Positions 21,232-35,005 are shown, counted from the first letter of the stretch. The stretch: DNA of 64,000 bases from Muricea muricata (GCA_963855995.1 OY979731.1:4930942-4994941); one strand, 5' to 3'. A program made the numbers and translations. The notes: generated by a model not told the origin, from the sequence alone.

Positions 21232-22200
21232 TCATAGATCCCATTTTGTGATTGATTTCAAACAAGTTAATAATGCAGAACACGGATGTATACTAATATT
21301 CACTGTGACATATGTTACTTTGTCTTTGTCGAAATACGCCATGCACTGTGCTGATGACAACGCTTGCGTAAGGTCGTTGAATGCATTTTGATGTTTTTCC
21401 GTCCACTCAAAATGTGCATTCTTTTTCGTCAATTCGCGAAGAGGGCTTGTAATCGTAGCAAAGTTCGCGATGTACTTGCTGCTGTAATTTGCCATACCGA
21501 GTAGGCTACGTACCTCGTGTACATTTCGTGGTATTTGGGCATTCTGCAGATCTTGGACTCGTTTCGGGTCCGGTTTGCAGCCTTGAGAGGAAAAGACTTG
21601 TCCGAAGAAGGATAACGTCGTGTCCAGAAACTTGCATTTTGATTGATTTAGGCGCAAACCTTTGTTGAAGATTCGCTTTAAACACTGTTCTAAATTTGAG
21701 TCATGTTCTTTGCGGGTTTTTCCGAATACGATGATATCATCAGCTATGTTCTTGACGCCTTGCAATCCTTGGAGTTGAGCCTGCAATGTGTGTTGTGCAG
21801 CGGCAGCATTTGTGCCATAGTTCAAGCGTTTATATCTGAAGAGACCAATGTGCGTACTAAATGTTGTGATGTATCTACTGGCTTCGTCAAGTTCGAGCTG
21901 ATGGTACGCCTGCGAGAGATCAAGCTTCGAGAAATATTGGGCGCCATTTAACTCAAAGCTGACGTCATCAACAGTCGGTATGGGGTGTCGAACTCGTTTA
22001 ATAGCCTCGTTTGCCTGACGCATGTCAACACAAATTCGTACGCCACCGTCTTTCTTGGGCACCGCAACGATAGGGGATACCCACGGTGTTGGTTGATTTT
22101 CGGGAACACGTTCGATAATATCTTGTTGTTCTAGTTCTTCTAACGCACGTTGTATGTCTGCGCGGATATGAAAAGGTATGCGTCGTTGAGGTTGAGCTTT
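21232..22200 (-). mobile_element. Ty3/gypsy-type reverse transcriptase fragment
   Basis: The minus-strand frame 22062-21232 (276 codons) holds PKKDGGVRICVDMR (near residue 2), SKLDLSQAYHQL (45-56), IADD at 106-109 in the place of the Y/FxDD catalytic motif, FGQVFSSQGCKPDPKRV and VRSLLGMANYSSKYI, the order found in Ty3-type pol. The frame upstream of 22062 continues with TPWVSPIVAV, so no true start is expected. RNase H is lost after AYFDKD and no LTR was seen. It lies in the spacer before the lone terminal exon. Confidence 0.85.
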
Positions 22201-22548
22201 CGGGGTATGTTCTTTGTCAATATTAAGTTTTATTTGCTCTATGCAAGCATAGAGAAAGGCCTTCGGTCACTCTTCTTAGCAACCGCGATAGCAATGTCGA
22301 AAAATGCTCTTATATTATTCTTATACAGGAACTATACACCCTGCACGTTTTCCGAGAATCATTATCATTATCACTTGTTATTAAGAGACTCCGAGCGTCT
22401 TATATTATGCAATTATTTTTTACTCGTTAACTACTTTCAAGACTGTTTTTGTACTGTTTTGAAGTAAGTTATTGGCTTATAAAAAACAAAACTGTTTTAA
22501 TAATTAATAATTTAAAAATTAACAATTTTGAATCATACTCAACTCTAG

Positions 22549-22986
22549 GTAAAAGGCTTTGAGGAACCTGGCTCTTACATTCGGAAGGTTAAGTACAACA
22601 TAAGCATGGAGCAGGTTATCGTAATAATCGAGCTTTCTGAGAAATGTGAACAGTTTATAAAATATGAATGTTATAACGCTGGGTTATGGCTTAGTCAATC
22701 TTGGTCGTGGTGGGTGTCTCGAGATGGTGCGAAGATGACGTATTGGGGAGGAGCTCCACCCGGCAGCTCCAAGTGTAAATGTGGAATGACCGACAGTTGT
22801 GTGGTTAAAGGCAAGTTATGTAACTGCGATCAGAATAATAATATTTGGACCGAAGATAGTGGCGGCCTGACGGATAAAGATACACTGCCTGTGACTGAAC
22901 TGAGATTTGGAGACACTGGTACTACTAAGGAGGGAGATGATGAAATTGGTTACCACACCCTTGGGGCTCTTCGCTGCTGGGGATAA
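22549..22986 (+). CDS. Copy A2: lone FReD terminal exon (alternative last exon or gene remnant)
   Basis: After ACTCTAG the frame reads VKGFEEPGSYIRKVKYN, with CEQFIKYEC, SWWVSRDGAKMTYWGG, SSKCKCGMTDSC and LGALRCWG before TAA: 145 intact residues in phase 0. No exon 1-4 lies between it and exon 5 of copy A, so either it is an alternative terminal exon of copy A or the remnant of a separate copy. It is closer to the copy C exon at 50510 than to copy A exon 5. A Ty3-type insertion lies just upstream. Confidence 0.75.
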   Translation, partial: VKGFEEPGSYIRKVKYNISMEQVIVIIELSEKCEQFIKYECYNAGLWLSQSWSWWVSRDGAKMTYWGGAPPGSSKCKCGMTDSCVVKGKLCNCDQNNNIWTEDSGGLTDKDTLPVTELRFGDTGTTKEGDDEIGYHTLGALRCWG

Positions 22987-23159
22987 TGAGCAGTGGACTT
23001 GCGATGAAGACTAGGTCATGAATTAATGATAACTGCATGTTACCATAGCTGAACGTAGTGTATGACGGGATGCACATCCTGTTTGGTTTCATTTAAAAAC
23101 GTAGCGACAACTTATTTAGTTTTTGACTACACGCAAATATAAAGATATTCAAGAGGTGA

Positions 23160-23690
23160 TTGTTTATCATTATAATGACAAATTTCAAATATCGAATATT
23201 TCAAATCGTATGTTAAAAGGCACATCATTATAACAAAGCCATCAAGAAAATACATCAGGCAGCCATTAATCTTATGCAAAAATGATTCGAAAGAAAAACA
23301 GTTTGAGAACCGCATGTTAGAAACGATAGAATATTATTTCCGCCAATGTAAAAAGGTAACTCCGTTTCCGGTTAAAACATTGCTTTTCGCACATTCTTTT
23401 GCTTTCGATTTACTTTTTGGCGCTTGAGCTTTTCTCAGAGTTTAAAATGTTTACTTAAAAAGTTCTTTTCGACACATGAATTAAAATATTCGGTAATATT
23501 ATTCGAATTTTCATTTTTGAAGGTTAAACCTTTACATCGAATAATTTAACATGCTTAGTAAATTGCCTGGAAATTTAAGCACGACCAAGTGAGGACATAG
23601 CGTGGCGCAAAGTCGTCTGCCATTACCCGTGTATCATGGTTTGATCGTTTTGCCGTAAATGAATTCCAAGCTGTGAATGTAAAAATATTT
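23160..23690. repeat. Duplicated 3' flanking module
   Basis: Shares TTAAAAGGCACATCATTATAA and GAGAACCGCA with 37860-37965 and, more diverged, with 28364-28560. The second half matches 20135-20480. It marks the end of a duplicated gene unit. Confidence 0.6.
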
Positions 23691-23692
23691 TT

Positions 23693-24079
23693 CTAAATAC
23701 GTGTTTCATCATTTAAATCATCTTCACTCTCAGACCTACATTCATTTCCTATTAAGCCTATATCACCCTCGTCATGCAAGGAGCAACCATTCGCATCACC
23801 ACTTGGTTCAGATTGTTCTTCATCTATTTCTGGGTCACTATTGTCTAGGTCACTATCGTCTGGTAATACAGAGTTTAAAGGAAGTTCAATCAACTGATCT
23901 AGGTCAACATTGGGATGTCGGTCAACAATGTATTCATGGTCCATGTTAGGATGGTTTGTGTTTTGTAATGTTTTAGCTGCAGCAACCCATTTTCGCCATT
24001 GTGCCCGGTTTGGCTTCATATTAACTTTAGGGCGAGAAACGAGACCAGGGAGCACTGAGACCGCTATACCAACGCACAA
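23693..24079 (-). CDS. Hypothetical acidic protein ORF
   Basis: A 128-codon minus-strand frame that is basic near the start (KPNRAQWRKWVAAAK) and strongly acidic later (DDSDLDNSDPEIDEEQ, SESEDDLNDE). Composition is protein-like rather than repeat-like. It may be an exon or a transposon-derived fragment. No family recognised; the spurious alternative remains open. Confidence 0.3.
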   Translation of the reverse strand: MCVGIAVSVLPGLVSRPKVNMKPNRAQWRKWVAAAKTLQNTNHPNMDHEYIVDRHPNVDLDQLIELPLNSVLPDDSDLDNSDPEIDEEQSEPSGDANGCSLHDEGDIGLIGNECRSESEDDLNDETRI

Positions 24080-24595
24080 AAATCCGTAGCTACTATAGTT
24101 GCCTTTTTTTTAATAATATATCGGCTTGAGTGAAATCATGAATCATAAGTTCAGCAATGACCTGAATTAGTTAAAAAGTTCTACTTTGTCCATAACTTAT
24201 ATAAGGCTACAACCTATATGCATAAAATATCTATATAAAATAAACATATCAGTTCGATCGGAAATTTGATCGAAAGACTGGCGGCCATCTTCAATTTAGA
24301 ACTTCGGAAACTGCTGTTTTCCTCATCAAAAATAATGTAAATACTGATACTACACATTATAACAAAAGTACAAAACATAAGAATAACCCATGCTTTATAT
24401 AATCCACGTTTTATGTACTGCAAGATAAATACTCTTACAAACAAACCATATTATTAGACGATGTTAGTTTAAGTCGTCAAGTTTATGAATCATGAACCAC
24501 ATGAAGCTGTTATTAAATTCGGCACAAATATAATACACACGTGTTTACCAATGTTTTAAACGAAAATAATAACACAATGTTATTTTTCAAAGGTG
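24080..24595. other. No gene seen
   Basis: Spacer. A minus-strand ATGGCCGCCAG near 24290 opens only a short frame. Confidence 0.3.
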
Positions 24596-24664
24596 ATTAC
24601 TTACTTTTAACAGTAGGATCAACAAATTGTGTCTTGAAATATTTCCTTCGAATCGAATATACCT
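24596..24664. repeat. 69-bp direct repeat, left copy
   Basis: Identical or nearly so to 25193-25261 (begins ATTACTTACTTTTAACAG). The pair brackets LINE RT sequence. Confidence 0.85.
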
Positions 24665-25480
24665 TTCACGAGCGTCAAATGATAGAAATAATGCAATGTC
24701 CACGCATGCGCGTGTAAATTAGAACCCATTGCCAGGGCGATCTCGGCCACAGCAATGATTTGAGTGATCTCTGCGGTTTTTGATTACAATATAATTGTTG
24801 AAATAGTTTTACAGTAATCTCATCAGCGGATGCGAGCAGATCAAGTTCGCATTGTAGTTCTTGTACATGTTTGTCATACATTAGATGAGGGTCCAGGAGC
24901 ATACCCAAATCCTTGACCTTTGTCACACGTGACTCCAATTGATTCATAAGTTGCCGTGTACCAACCACCAACATTTTGGTCTTTTCTGGATTTTCTGGAT
25001 AAGACTGTTGTTACAACACTATTCAAAAACAGTGCCATATGTTCCATATTCAATAATGTACACGACTAAAATGTTTTCGAGTGATCAACATACCATTCAA
25101 GATTACAACGTTTAGGAATTGAAGATAAGCTGTCTGTACAGATGTTAAATAAAACGGTGATAGTACAGAGCCTTGAGGAAGTCCATACGACAATTACTTA
25201 CTTTTAACAGTAGGATCAACAAATTGTGTCTTGAAATATTTCCTTCGAATCGAATATACCTATATTACCGAATAGGCGCCGAGAAGGTAGTTCCAATTCT
25301 AACATGCCGCCATCTGTCGGTTAAATAGCTTTTGAACCGCTTATGCACTGCTTGAGATACACCTAAGTTTAGAATATTCTTTGAAGAAGCATGAGCGGCA
25401 AACACTTTCGAATGCTTCACACACATCCAAAAATATAACTATTGATAATTGCTTATTGTCGATTGTAGACCGGGAGCCCA
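24665..25480 (-). mobile_element. Degenerate LINE RT fragment
   Basis: The minus strand gives, in order, VIFLDVCEAFESV (near 25450), YGLPQGSVLSP (near 25180), EKTKMLVVGTRQL and KVKDLGMLLDPHLMYDKHV (24960-24860), all non-LTR RT motifs. The frame is broken, and a 69-bp direct repeat copy (25193-25261) interrupts it. Confidence 0.75.
25193..25261. repeat. 69-bp direct repeat, right copy
   Basis: Second copy of the 24596-24664 segment, lying inside the LINE RT remnant. Confidence 0.85.
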
Positions 25481-27079
<1,599 letters not shown>

Positions 27080-27102
27080 TTATATATATATGTATATATA
27101 TG
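27080..27102. repeat. Short (TA)n tract
   Basis: TA repeat with two G interruptions, right flank of the mariner-like element. Confidence 0.85.
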
Positions 27103-27105
27103 TAA

Positions 27106-27260
27106 AGGTTATCATATGAGAGGCGAGGTGATATCAGTTTTATCGCTCGAGGGACGATATCGTATTTTGTCACGAGTGAGCGCAGCGAACGAGGGACAAA
27201 ATATGATATCGTAACGAGAGCGATAAAACTGATATTACCGAGTCTCGAATGTGATAACCT
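27106..27260. repeat. Palindromic element, about 155 bp
   Basis: Arms start AGGTTATCA and end TGATAACCT, centre near 27183 (GAGCGCAGCGAAC). Arms contain GATATCGTATTTTGTC-like sequence also found in the 20-bp tandem repeat at 27531. Confidence 0.7.
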
Positions 27261-27262
27261 AT

Positions 27263-27648
27263 TTATCACATACTTGTGCCTTTATCTAGAGCAAAAACAA
27301 GATTATATTTTCAAATTATTTATAGCTACTTCGAGTACATAAGTACATTTCAAAATGAATTCAAAATTATTGTTTAAAATACGCTAAACAGGTAGAAATT
27401 ACAAAAAAAAACCCAAAATAACTTATCTTTTAATAGCTGCAAATTTCTTTGTATTATTTTCCTTGTATTATTTTATATTTTTATTGTTATCTCTATCGAT
27501 CCTTGAGTCGGACGCCATCTTTGTTTTGAGCGGGACAAAAAACGATATCGCGGGACAAAAAACGATATCGCGGGACAAAAAACGATACCACGGGACATAT
27601 CGTTTTTATATCACCGTGTTATCGCCCGGATAAAGGCACAAGTACGTG

Positions 27649-27653
<5 letters not shown>
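27263..27653. mobile_element. Element with 24-bp inverted ends and internal 20-bp tandem repeats
   Basis: 27263-27286 and 27629-27653 are inverted (TACTTGTGCCTTTATC and complement). Inside, CGGGACAAAAAACGATATCG is repeated from 27531 (three full copies, the third ending TACCA, plus a partial). No coding capacity. Confidence 0.6.
27531..27600. repeat. 20-bp tandem repeat
   Basis: Unit CGGGACAAAAAACGATATCG, about 3.5 copies. Confidence 0.9.

Positions 27654-27735
<82 letters not shown>
27653..27735. repeat. (TA)n microsatellite
   Basis: TA dinucleotides with one TTTTT interruption. Confidence 0.95.
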
Positions 27736-28290
<555 letters not shown>

Positions 28291-28363
28291 ATAAAAAAGT
28301 GTATTTAATTATACTATAATTATACTATATAAGCACAAATTTAAGTTCAAACCTAAAAAAAAA

Positions 28364-28560
28364 CGAAAATTTGGATGATATTATCGAATGTTTGAAATCA
28401 TACGCCGAAAGGCGCCATCATGATATTAAAGCCGTCAAGTAAACATATCAATTATTAATCCAACGCAAAAAATATGGAAAGAAAACGGATGTGAGAACCG
28501 CAATGGTAGAGCGAAAAAACAGTTATTTTGATGAAGGTAAAAATTGACTCTCAACATCGT
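28364..28560. repeat. Diverged flanking module (end of a lost gene copy)
   Basis: Matches 23160-23350 and 37845-38000 (GCCGTCAAGTAAACATAT, GAGAACCGCAATG), though no terminal exon precedes it. Confidence 0.5.
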
Positions 28561-28788
28561 AAGATGAACAATTTCGCATGTGGAGCTAACTGTGTTGCGT
28601 GTGAGGTGTACTGAAATGTTAATTAATTACGTAATTTGCCCCTAAAAGCTTTTTGTTGTAGTATAGTAAAATGCATAAATATAATAATAGATATCAGGTG
28701 CAGTAAGCATAAATATATGTCACGCATATTTCGCAAATCTTCTTAAATGTTATTTCAGCCTAATGTTGACGGCAAATGGCTATGAAAC

Positions 28789-28845
28789 ATGACTGGGGCT
28801 TTATGTCCTTGATTTAACGCAGAACCGAATGTCGCGTGTGAGACT
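28789..28845 (+). pseudogene. Exon-1 relic of the main family
   Basis: ATGACTGGGGCTTTATGTCC, then AACGCAGAACCGAATGTCGC, corresponds to the start and end of exon 1 with the hydrophobic core deleted. It is followed by a block (CTGAAATATTAAT ... CCCCTAAAAGCTTTTTGTT) repeated after other relics. Confidence 0.6.
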
Positions 28846-29068
28846 GTGTTGCATGTGGGATGTACACTGAAATATTAATAGTTTATTTTAAATTTTTTAT
28901 AATAAATTGCCCCTAAAAGCTTTTTGTTATTGTAGTAAAATGCAGATATATAATAATAAAAATATTAAGCGTCGCAAACATAAGTATAGCTATTTGACGC
29001 ATACTTCGCAAGCCAATATACTTAAATGTTATTTCATGATCAGTTCAGTGCAGACGGCAAACCACAAC

Positions 29069-29192
29069 ATGAAGGCAGCCCTATGTCCTCGATTACTCCT
29101 CAAAATGTTAACTTTATCCTTGTTGATCCTCAACATAGCAAGACTCAAAGCAGAGCAATGTCGCGTGCGGAACTGTCAGATCGTCAGTGCAG
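29069..29192 (+). CDS. Copy B exon 1 (signal peptide)
   Basis: MKAALCPRLLLKMLT, core LTLSLLILNIARL, cleavage likely before EQC. Ends GCA G before GTTAGT (phase 1). Confidence 0.75.
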
Positions 29193-30995
29193 GTTAGTAG
29201 CATATAAATAAGCATAATAATCATATATGTAATATACCTGAAAACTACGTATAGCTCATTACTCGAGCTAAAGCGAGAGTCATAAATTCCCTTCGGTTTT
29301 TTTTTTCGCGCAAGACTTAGTCCCCCACGCGGCCACTCAACATTTTGACCAATCGTGGCAAGTCTTTCTGGCTTGATCAGCTTATCTGATTGGCTGCTCT
29401 TCAGTCACATCAGTTTATCATCTCATTGGACTTCCTGTCCCTGACCACGACGGGTCAGGCAAATGGCAAGATGTATATATGCTTTCTATGCCTACTCCGG
29501 ACCAAACAAAACGGCACTACGCTGATGCATACTCGATCCAAGCAAAATGGCTGTATATACGCTTTCTAGGCGTACCTGATCAAAACTAAATGACCATACA
29601 CATTTATCACGACTGGTCTGGCAAGTGGCAGCTGCGCTGTATTGTGATTGTAAACGTGCGTTTTAACACGCGCACTCGATCAAATATATGGGAATATTTG
29701 CTTCTACGCGTCCTCGATCCAAACAAAATGGCTGTAATGTATACGCTTTCAAACGCCGCTCAACCTGACATACGCATACTTTAATTTGTCTACTCGTCTA
29801 GTTTATACAAATATACACCATCACATGTACCTACACTATATCAAACTTACTTCTATCGCGATAGAGTTGTACGGGAGAATATGTTGCCCTAACAGTATTA
29901 ATTATGTACTGAAAAAGACCTCAGTGTCGAAATCTTGATGTGAATGGGCTGAATACGATATGCTATATGATTTGATATTAAGCACAGCTGTAAATATCGA
30001 CAACAGCGTGCTCGAGACCCAAGTCAGATTCTGAGTAACAAAATTCACGCTGACGGACTTATATATGAAATATATTGACGCTAGTTACGCCGCTAGCCAG
30101 CATAGTTAGCCCGATATTGGTTCAATATATATTTTAATATGCTTATTGTAAAAATAATAACTCAGTCACCTTTTAATATATGTAAACATGCCGCATCACA
30201 TGCAGAGCGCGGCTGAGCGCTTTAGCTCGAGTAAACGCTTAGCAAGCGTCTTGTTTCTTTTTAAAAGCCAAAAAATGTCAGGAGAACACTTCACATTTCG
30301 GTCTTTCGTGAAACACAACACCACCCACCATTTTGGAATTGAAACCTTTGGAAGAAGACGTTATAAAACGCTTAGAAAATAACAAATTTACCCAGGGAAA
30401 ACCCTTGAAGCACAGGAGAGATCAACTGCGAGGACTGAACTCACATGCGAATGCACAGGTTTCAAAATGGTGAGAGGCACAAAAAACTAACAAAATATGT
30501 AAAAACGCAAATTAAATGCCATGTTAAAACGATTGAAGAGAGTAAACAGACTTTTCCGCCTCTGAGCTTAACGTATTAAAGAAATTAGCACCCTGGGAGC
30601 CTACCAAAAAGTGTCTGGTTTTAAAATTTAATATTGCTATGTAAAGCTTATTTAATAATGATGGTCTTGGTTTACTTCAGTAAAATAATGATGAAAGCTA
30701 CACTGTGTCTCTAACAGGGCATGAGGATTGCCCTTTTCGTGGCTCGTCAGCACAGTGCATGTATTATAATGTATTACATGCCCTGCAAGTATGATGTAGT
30801 GTGACAAGCAACTGATGAAGCTAGACTAATAAACGCCGTGCCCATCAATCGCAGTAAGGGCGAAACATCTGTCTATGCTGGGGTAGGGGTATTTAATATC
30901 GCCTTCACACTTTTCAATCTTTCGCCACTGTGTGCAGTAAAATCTGTATTATGTATTTCATTCTATATTTGTAATATTTTACTCCGTTTTTACAG
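29193..30995. other. Copy B intron 1
   Basis: Contains four weak copies of a segment with CAAAATGGC near TATACGCTTTC (about 29459, 29535, 29600, 29730). No exon seen. Confidence 0.4.
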
Positions 30996-31222
30996 ATGGT
31001 CCACCTTTGTCTCTGAAGGAGATTGTTTCTAATCACACTGTGAAACCAAGTGTCCAAGTAAACTGTAATTATCTTTGCTACAAAGAACCCAAATGTGTTG
31101 GGTTTAACTTCAGAACCAAAACAGATGAGAAGCAGCCGGTAAACTGTCAACTCGCTAACACCACTAGAAGGAAAATTGATAAAACACGGGGAGACTGGAC
31201 ACTATTTTATGATGTTGACGTT
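30996..31222 (+). CDS. Copy B exon 2 (PAN/Apple-like domain)
   Basis: Preceded by TTTTTACAG and followed by GTATGT. Codes GPPLSLKEIVSNHTV, VNCNYLCYKEPKCVGFNF and VNCQLANTTRR, ending LFYDVDV. The C...C...CvGFN...C pattern is that of PAN/Apple domains. 227 nt, phase 1 in and 0 out, no lesion. Confidence 0.8.
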
Positions 31223-31801
31223 GTATGTATATTTGAAATGTTCGTAACCGGTCAGTTTCTAGTGAAAACTTATGTACACTATACAGCTTTACATGGATGT
31301 TTACCAAAGTTGACTGCACTCCTGATTTTAGTGCGCAGTGATGACAAATTTGTGCAGTGATGAAAGAAAAATGTGCAATCGCAAAATTTGCATTCCTGTT
31401 TCAAACGATATTAAGCTCTATGCAGTGTGTGAACAACAGTATATAAGTGTGGTCTTCCAGGCAAAAATTATTAAGCAGATGCATGGAAGATAGAAATTTA
31501 TTAAAATTCGGTAAAATGGATTGTCTATAGTCAAAGTTTAGTTGATTAGCAAAGGTATTTCTATTATTTGACCCAAGGTACATAATTGACTTTTATCTTT
31601 AACCTATTCTCTGAAATTTGAACATATATTTTCATGCATATAAACCTATACTGCGTTCACAAGTTTGCTCATATTTATAAGAATAAAATTAATATTTGAA
31701 AAAAGAAATACATGCTCGTTGCCCTAGACGCAACCCCCCCCCCTAATTGCTACAATACTGCAAGTGCTGGTATAGGTGTTTAAACTTTTTTATTTTTATA
31801 G

Positions 31802-31814
31802 GCAAAGAATGAAG
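31802..31814 (+). CDS. Copy B 13-nt micro-exon
   Basis: TTATAG|GCAAAGAATGAAG|GTAAGA; codes AKNE plus one base. Confidence 0.75.
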
Positions 31815-32178
31815 GTAAGACAAGTTCTCATATATCCGTCATTTATACTACTCGATAATGCATTATCATTTACCTTTATAATGACTAATGTACTAAGAAA
31901 TTACTACGAAAATTACTAAGTTGTATTATGACGAACAAGGGTGCAAGACAAATTTTCAGTTCCTGCTTCAAGACTTCAAATAAACTTCTTTCAAGTAAGA
32001 AGGTTCTTAAAACAATTAAAATAATTTTTTCTTGTACTGATGCGAATATTTTTCATGGTAAGGACGGTGTTCTTACCTAGAATTGCGTATAGGAATTATC
32101 AATAACTGTATATGAGATACTGAATTCATTGCATACATCATTAATTTTTCTAACAACACAGCGTCTTTACCTTTGTAG

Positions 32179-32381
32179 AACTAAAGAGCCGAGTTGAGGA
32201 GCGTTCAACACCGAGTACGTGAACTGAAATACGAAAACAAGACACCAGTCTACCCAGTGGAAACTACGATATCAACCCTGACAACCGCACGTCTAATACT
32301 GTTGCAGTCTACTGTGATATGACCTCAGAGAATGGTACTGGTGTGACAGTGATTGGACATGATAGTGAATCAAGGACTGAG
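32179..32381 (+). pseudogene. Copy B exon 4 with premature stop
   Basis: Aligned with exon 4 of A and C; TGA at 32220-32222 replaces the first conserved Cys codon of the domain. Donor GTATGA is intact. Confidence 0.85.
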
Positions 32382-33006
32382 GTATGATATTATGGGCGTT
32401 CAGATTACCACTCTGATATCAGAGCATAGGAGCGAGCATGTTGCTACTAAATACATAATAGGTTTGGCATCTACCGCCGGATTGGAAAAAGCATTTGGTA
32501 ATGCAGTCCTTATCAACGTTCCAACAACGGCAAAAATAATTACTCTTAAACAAGAATTATTCATTATTGTAACTTATACATACATTCGTTTTTAATAGTT
32601 TCTGTCTTATATTAAGAGTAAATATATACCAAGAACGAGGAATATAAGCGATGTATTTTCCCAAGGAGCAACAGAGTCCGATGGCAAATATATCACTAAT
32701 GTGTAGCCGAGGTTCTTGGAAGAAAAGACTTTTGAATTATCGATTTTTTGAGTTTCTTCACATTCGACTTTCATTTAATTTTTCATTTAAGGTAAATAGC
32801 TGAGTTCTAGACCGCTGTACATCCCTTTCAAGCAGATTTAAAAATGAAACTAGAAATATATGCATGCATGCAAAACCCCTCGCCTCAATATATCCAAGAT
32901 CCAGCTATATTTTTGGAACATATTTTTAAAGGATTTTGCCGTTTTTGCTCAATTATAGCATATGTCAAAAAAATTATTTATCTCTTTTTTCCCTATTGAA
33001 CTCTAA

Positions 33007-33396
33007 GTGGATGGCTATGAAGCACGTGGCTCCTACAGCCGGAAGGTTAAATACAACATACGCATGGAGCAGGTTAACTCTGGGTTCTATTTTGGACAGC
33101 AAGGTGGTCCTTCGTCGTGGTGGGTGTCCCGAGTTGGCGCGAGGATGACGTATTGGGGAGGAGCTCCACCCAGCAGCTTTAAGTGTAAATGTGGAATAAC
33201 CGACAGTTGTGAGGTTAAAGACGAAGTATGTAACTGCCACCAGAATGAAAATATTTGGACCGAAGATAGTGGCGACCTTACGGATAGAGATGCACTGCCT
33301 GTCACTGAACTGAGGTTTGGAGATACTGGTACTACTAAGGAGGGAGATGATGAAATTGGTTACCACACCCTTGGGGCTCTTCGTTGCTGGGGATAA
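33007..33396 (+). pseudogene. Copy B exon 5 with altered acceptor and 57-nt deletion
   Basis: The frame from 33007 reads VDGYEARGSYSRKVKYNI, then jumps from MEQV to NSGFYFG where other copies have 19 more residues, and ends LGALRCWG plus TAA. The AG available for splicing is at 33006-33007, one base into the exon. Confidence 0.85.
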
Positions 33397-33495
33397 TAAA
33401 CAGTGGACTTGCGCTGAAGACCAGGTCATGAATTAATGATAACTGCATGTTATCATAGCTGAACATGGCGTATGAAAGGATGTACATGCTTTATA

Positions 33496-33650
33496 CAGAC
33501 TGTAGTGATAGGGTTTTGTGGTATTTTGCGCGATTATACGTTATCTATATAGATATTTTATTTTCAAAATTTCACAACTATATCGTTACACTGTGTGTTT
33601 CATGCTAGGCGACGATATAGTTGTGAAATTTTGAAAATAAAGTATTTATA
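33496..33650. repeat. Half copy of the 7611 palindrome, then a hairpin
   Basis: 33496-33540 resembles the right arm of the 7611-7756 palindrome (ACAGACTGTAGTG, GGTATTTTGCGC). 33555-33640 is a hairpin with arms ATTTTCAAAATTTCACAACT and complement around a 27-base loop. Confidence 0.6.
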
Positions 33651-35005
33651 TAACATTATTATATATACAGTATCTATACACTGTTGTAGCGATCAAGGTT
33701 TAGTCCGAGTTGCTTTTTTATGCACTACCACTCCTATTGTTTTTTAACAAAGGCTAATAACAGTTAGGAAAATCTTTACAGAGTCTTTGTCTAATAATGA
33801 ATGCCATGCCAGAAACGCGCAAGTTCAACAAGTCTGCTACAGGGTTGCGATCATCAAGACGATATCAGGATGCATTTGCATCACTTGCTCCGACTTGATG
33901 ATAATAAGTCTGCTGCAAGTTGCAAACAGCAGACAGTAGACTTGATGCAAGTTGTCGAAATCGGGCTTAATGCAAGTTGTCAATAGCATTTTGACAAAAC
34001 CATTAAAAAACATAGGAAATAACTGGATATCTTTATTTTATCCGTCTTATAGTTATACTGGAATACACTTGTCATTTATGATGTTAACATTATGAAAAGA
34101 TAGCATTTAAAAAGTACGATAGCATTTAAAACATTAATATTAAAAAGTTTAAGAACCATTTCATTAGCAACAGACTAACTTAAACATTGTCATTTGTTAG
34201 TACATTCTTCTTCTTTATTCGACGCTGTTGATTTTCAAAGATATTCCCCATAAAATGTCAATATTTCACTTGCGTAGGATGGTCAAGTCTATGATCATAT
34301 GCATTTTAATATTCATTAAAATTGTAAAGAGAAATTTCAGACACAATCATTAAACTCAGGTAACAGCACTGTAAAGTTTGAATCTTTTCTAGCTAAGTAT
34401 TTTATGTTTCAGTCGAATATATTATATATAATGACGTAGAAATTCATTTTGCACATGCATGCATTATCAAAACTGATTGAAAACAAAACAAAATTACCGA
34501 AACGACCTGCTTTCTGCAACTACTCTTAACAAGGTACTGTATTAGGGCCACACTAGCTTGTACACTTTTCAAATAAAGAACAAGTTGAGACGACAATTAC
34601 CCTACTGTGCTGTTGAGCCACATATGCAATCTTGACTTTTCTTCGTCGTTTTCTGTGGAATACTGTTTAATGTCTTTAGTATGAAAATCGTACGAAACAT
34701 GATTAAAATGTCGTCAGTTTTGGTCTCACTCCCATCTATATATACACCAAGTAAAGAACTATACTTTGACTGCACCGATCTGACTGCACGCTTCAATCTT
34801 TATTTTTCGCTTCAATCTTTCAATCTTCTGATGTTTATGTTAAAAATATCTTTCTTGCTGTTGCTTGCCGTTTGTCAATACCAGAATGGGTTGGTCGAAT
34901 CACGAATGCGATCTGTGACTTGATTGGTTGTTAGGTTGTTCTTCAATTTTTAAGGCCAATAAAATGTTGTATCGATTATTCGTGGCAATTTGTCGTTAGT
35001 ATAGG
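33651..35005. other. No gene seen
   Basis: Spacer with short unsupported frames. Confidence 0.35.

Larger units (their letters stand above)
29069..33396 (+). pseudogene. Copy B: PAN + CASPR-type FReD gene, disabled
   Basis: Exons by homology: 29069-29192, 30996-31222, 31802-31814, 32179-32381 and 33007-33396. Exons 1-3 are intact with good splice sites. Exon 4 has TGA at 32220-32222 where the other copies have the TGT (Cys) codon. The acceptor of exon 5 reads CTCTAAGTGG instead of CTCTAGGT, so splicing at the AG would drop one base and shift the frame. Exon 5 also lacks 57 nt in frame, removing the CEQFIKYEC region and two cysteines. Translation would end shortly after the PAN-like domain, so a short secreted PAN protein is possible but a full product is not. 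Confidence 0.75.

Noticed and set aside
31223..31360. Extension of the copy B PAN frame past the donor
   Set aside because: GTATGT donor is conserved with copy C and the extension is not; it is intron.
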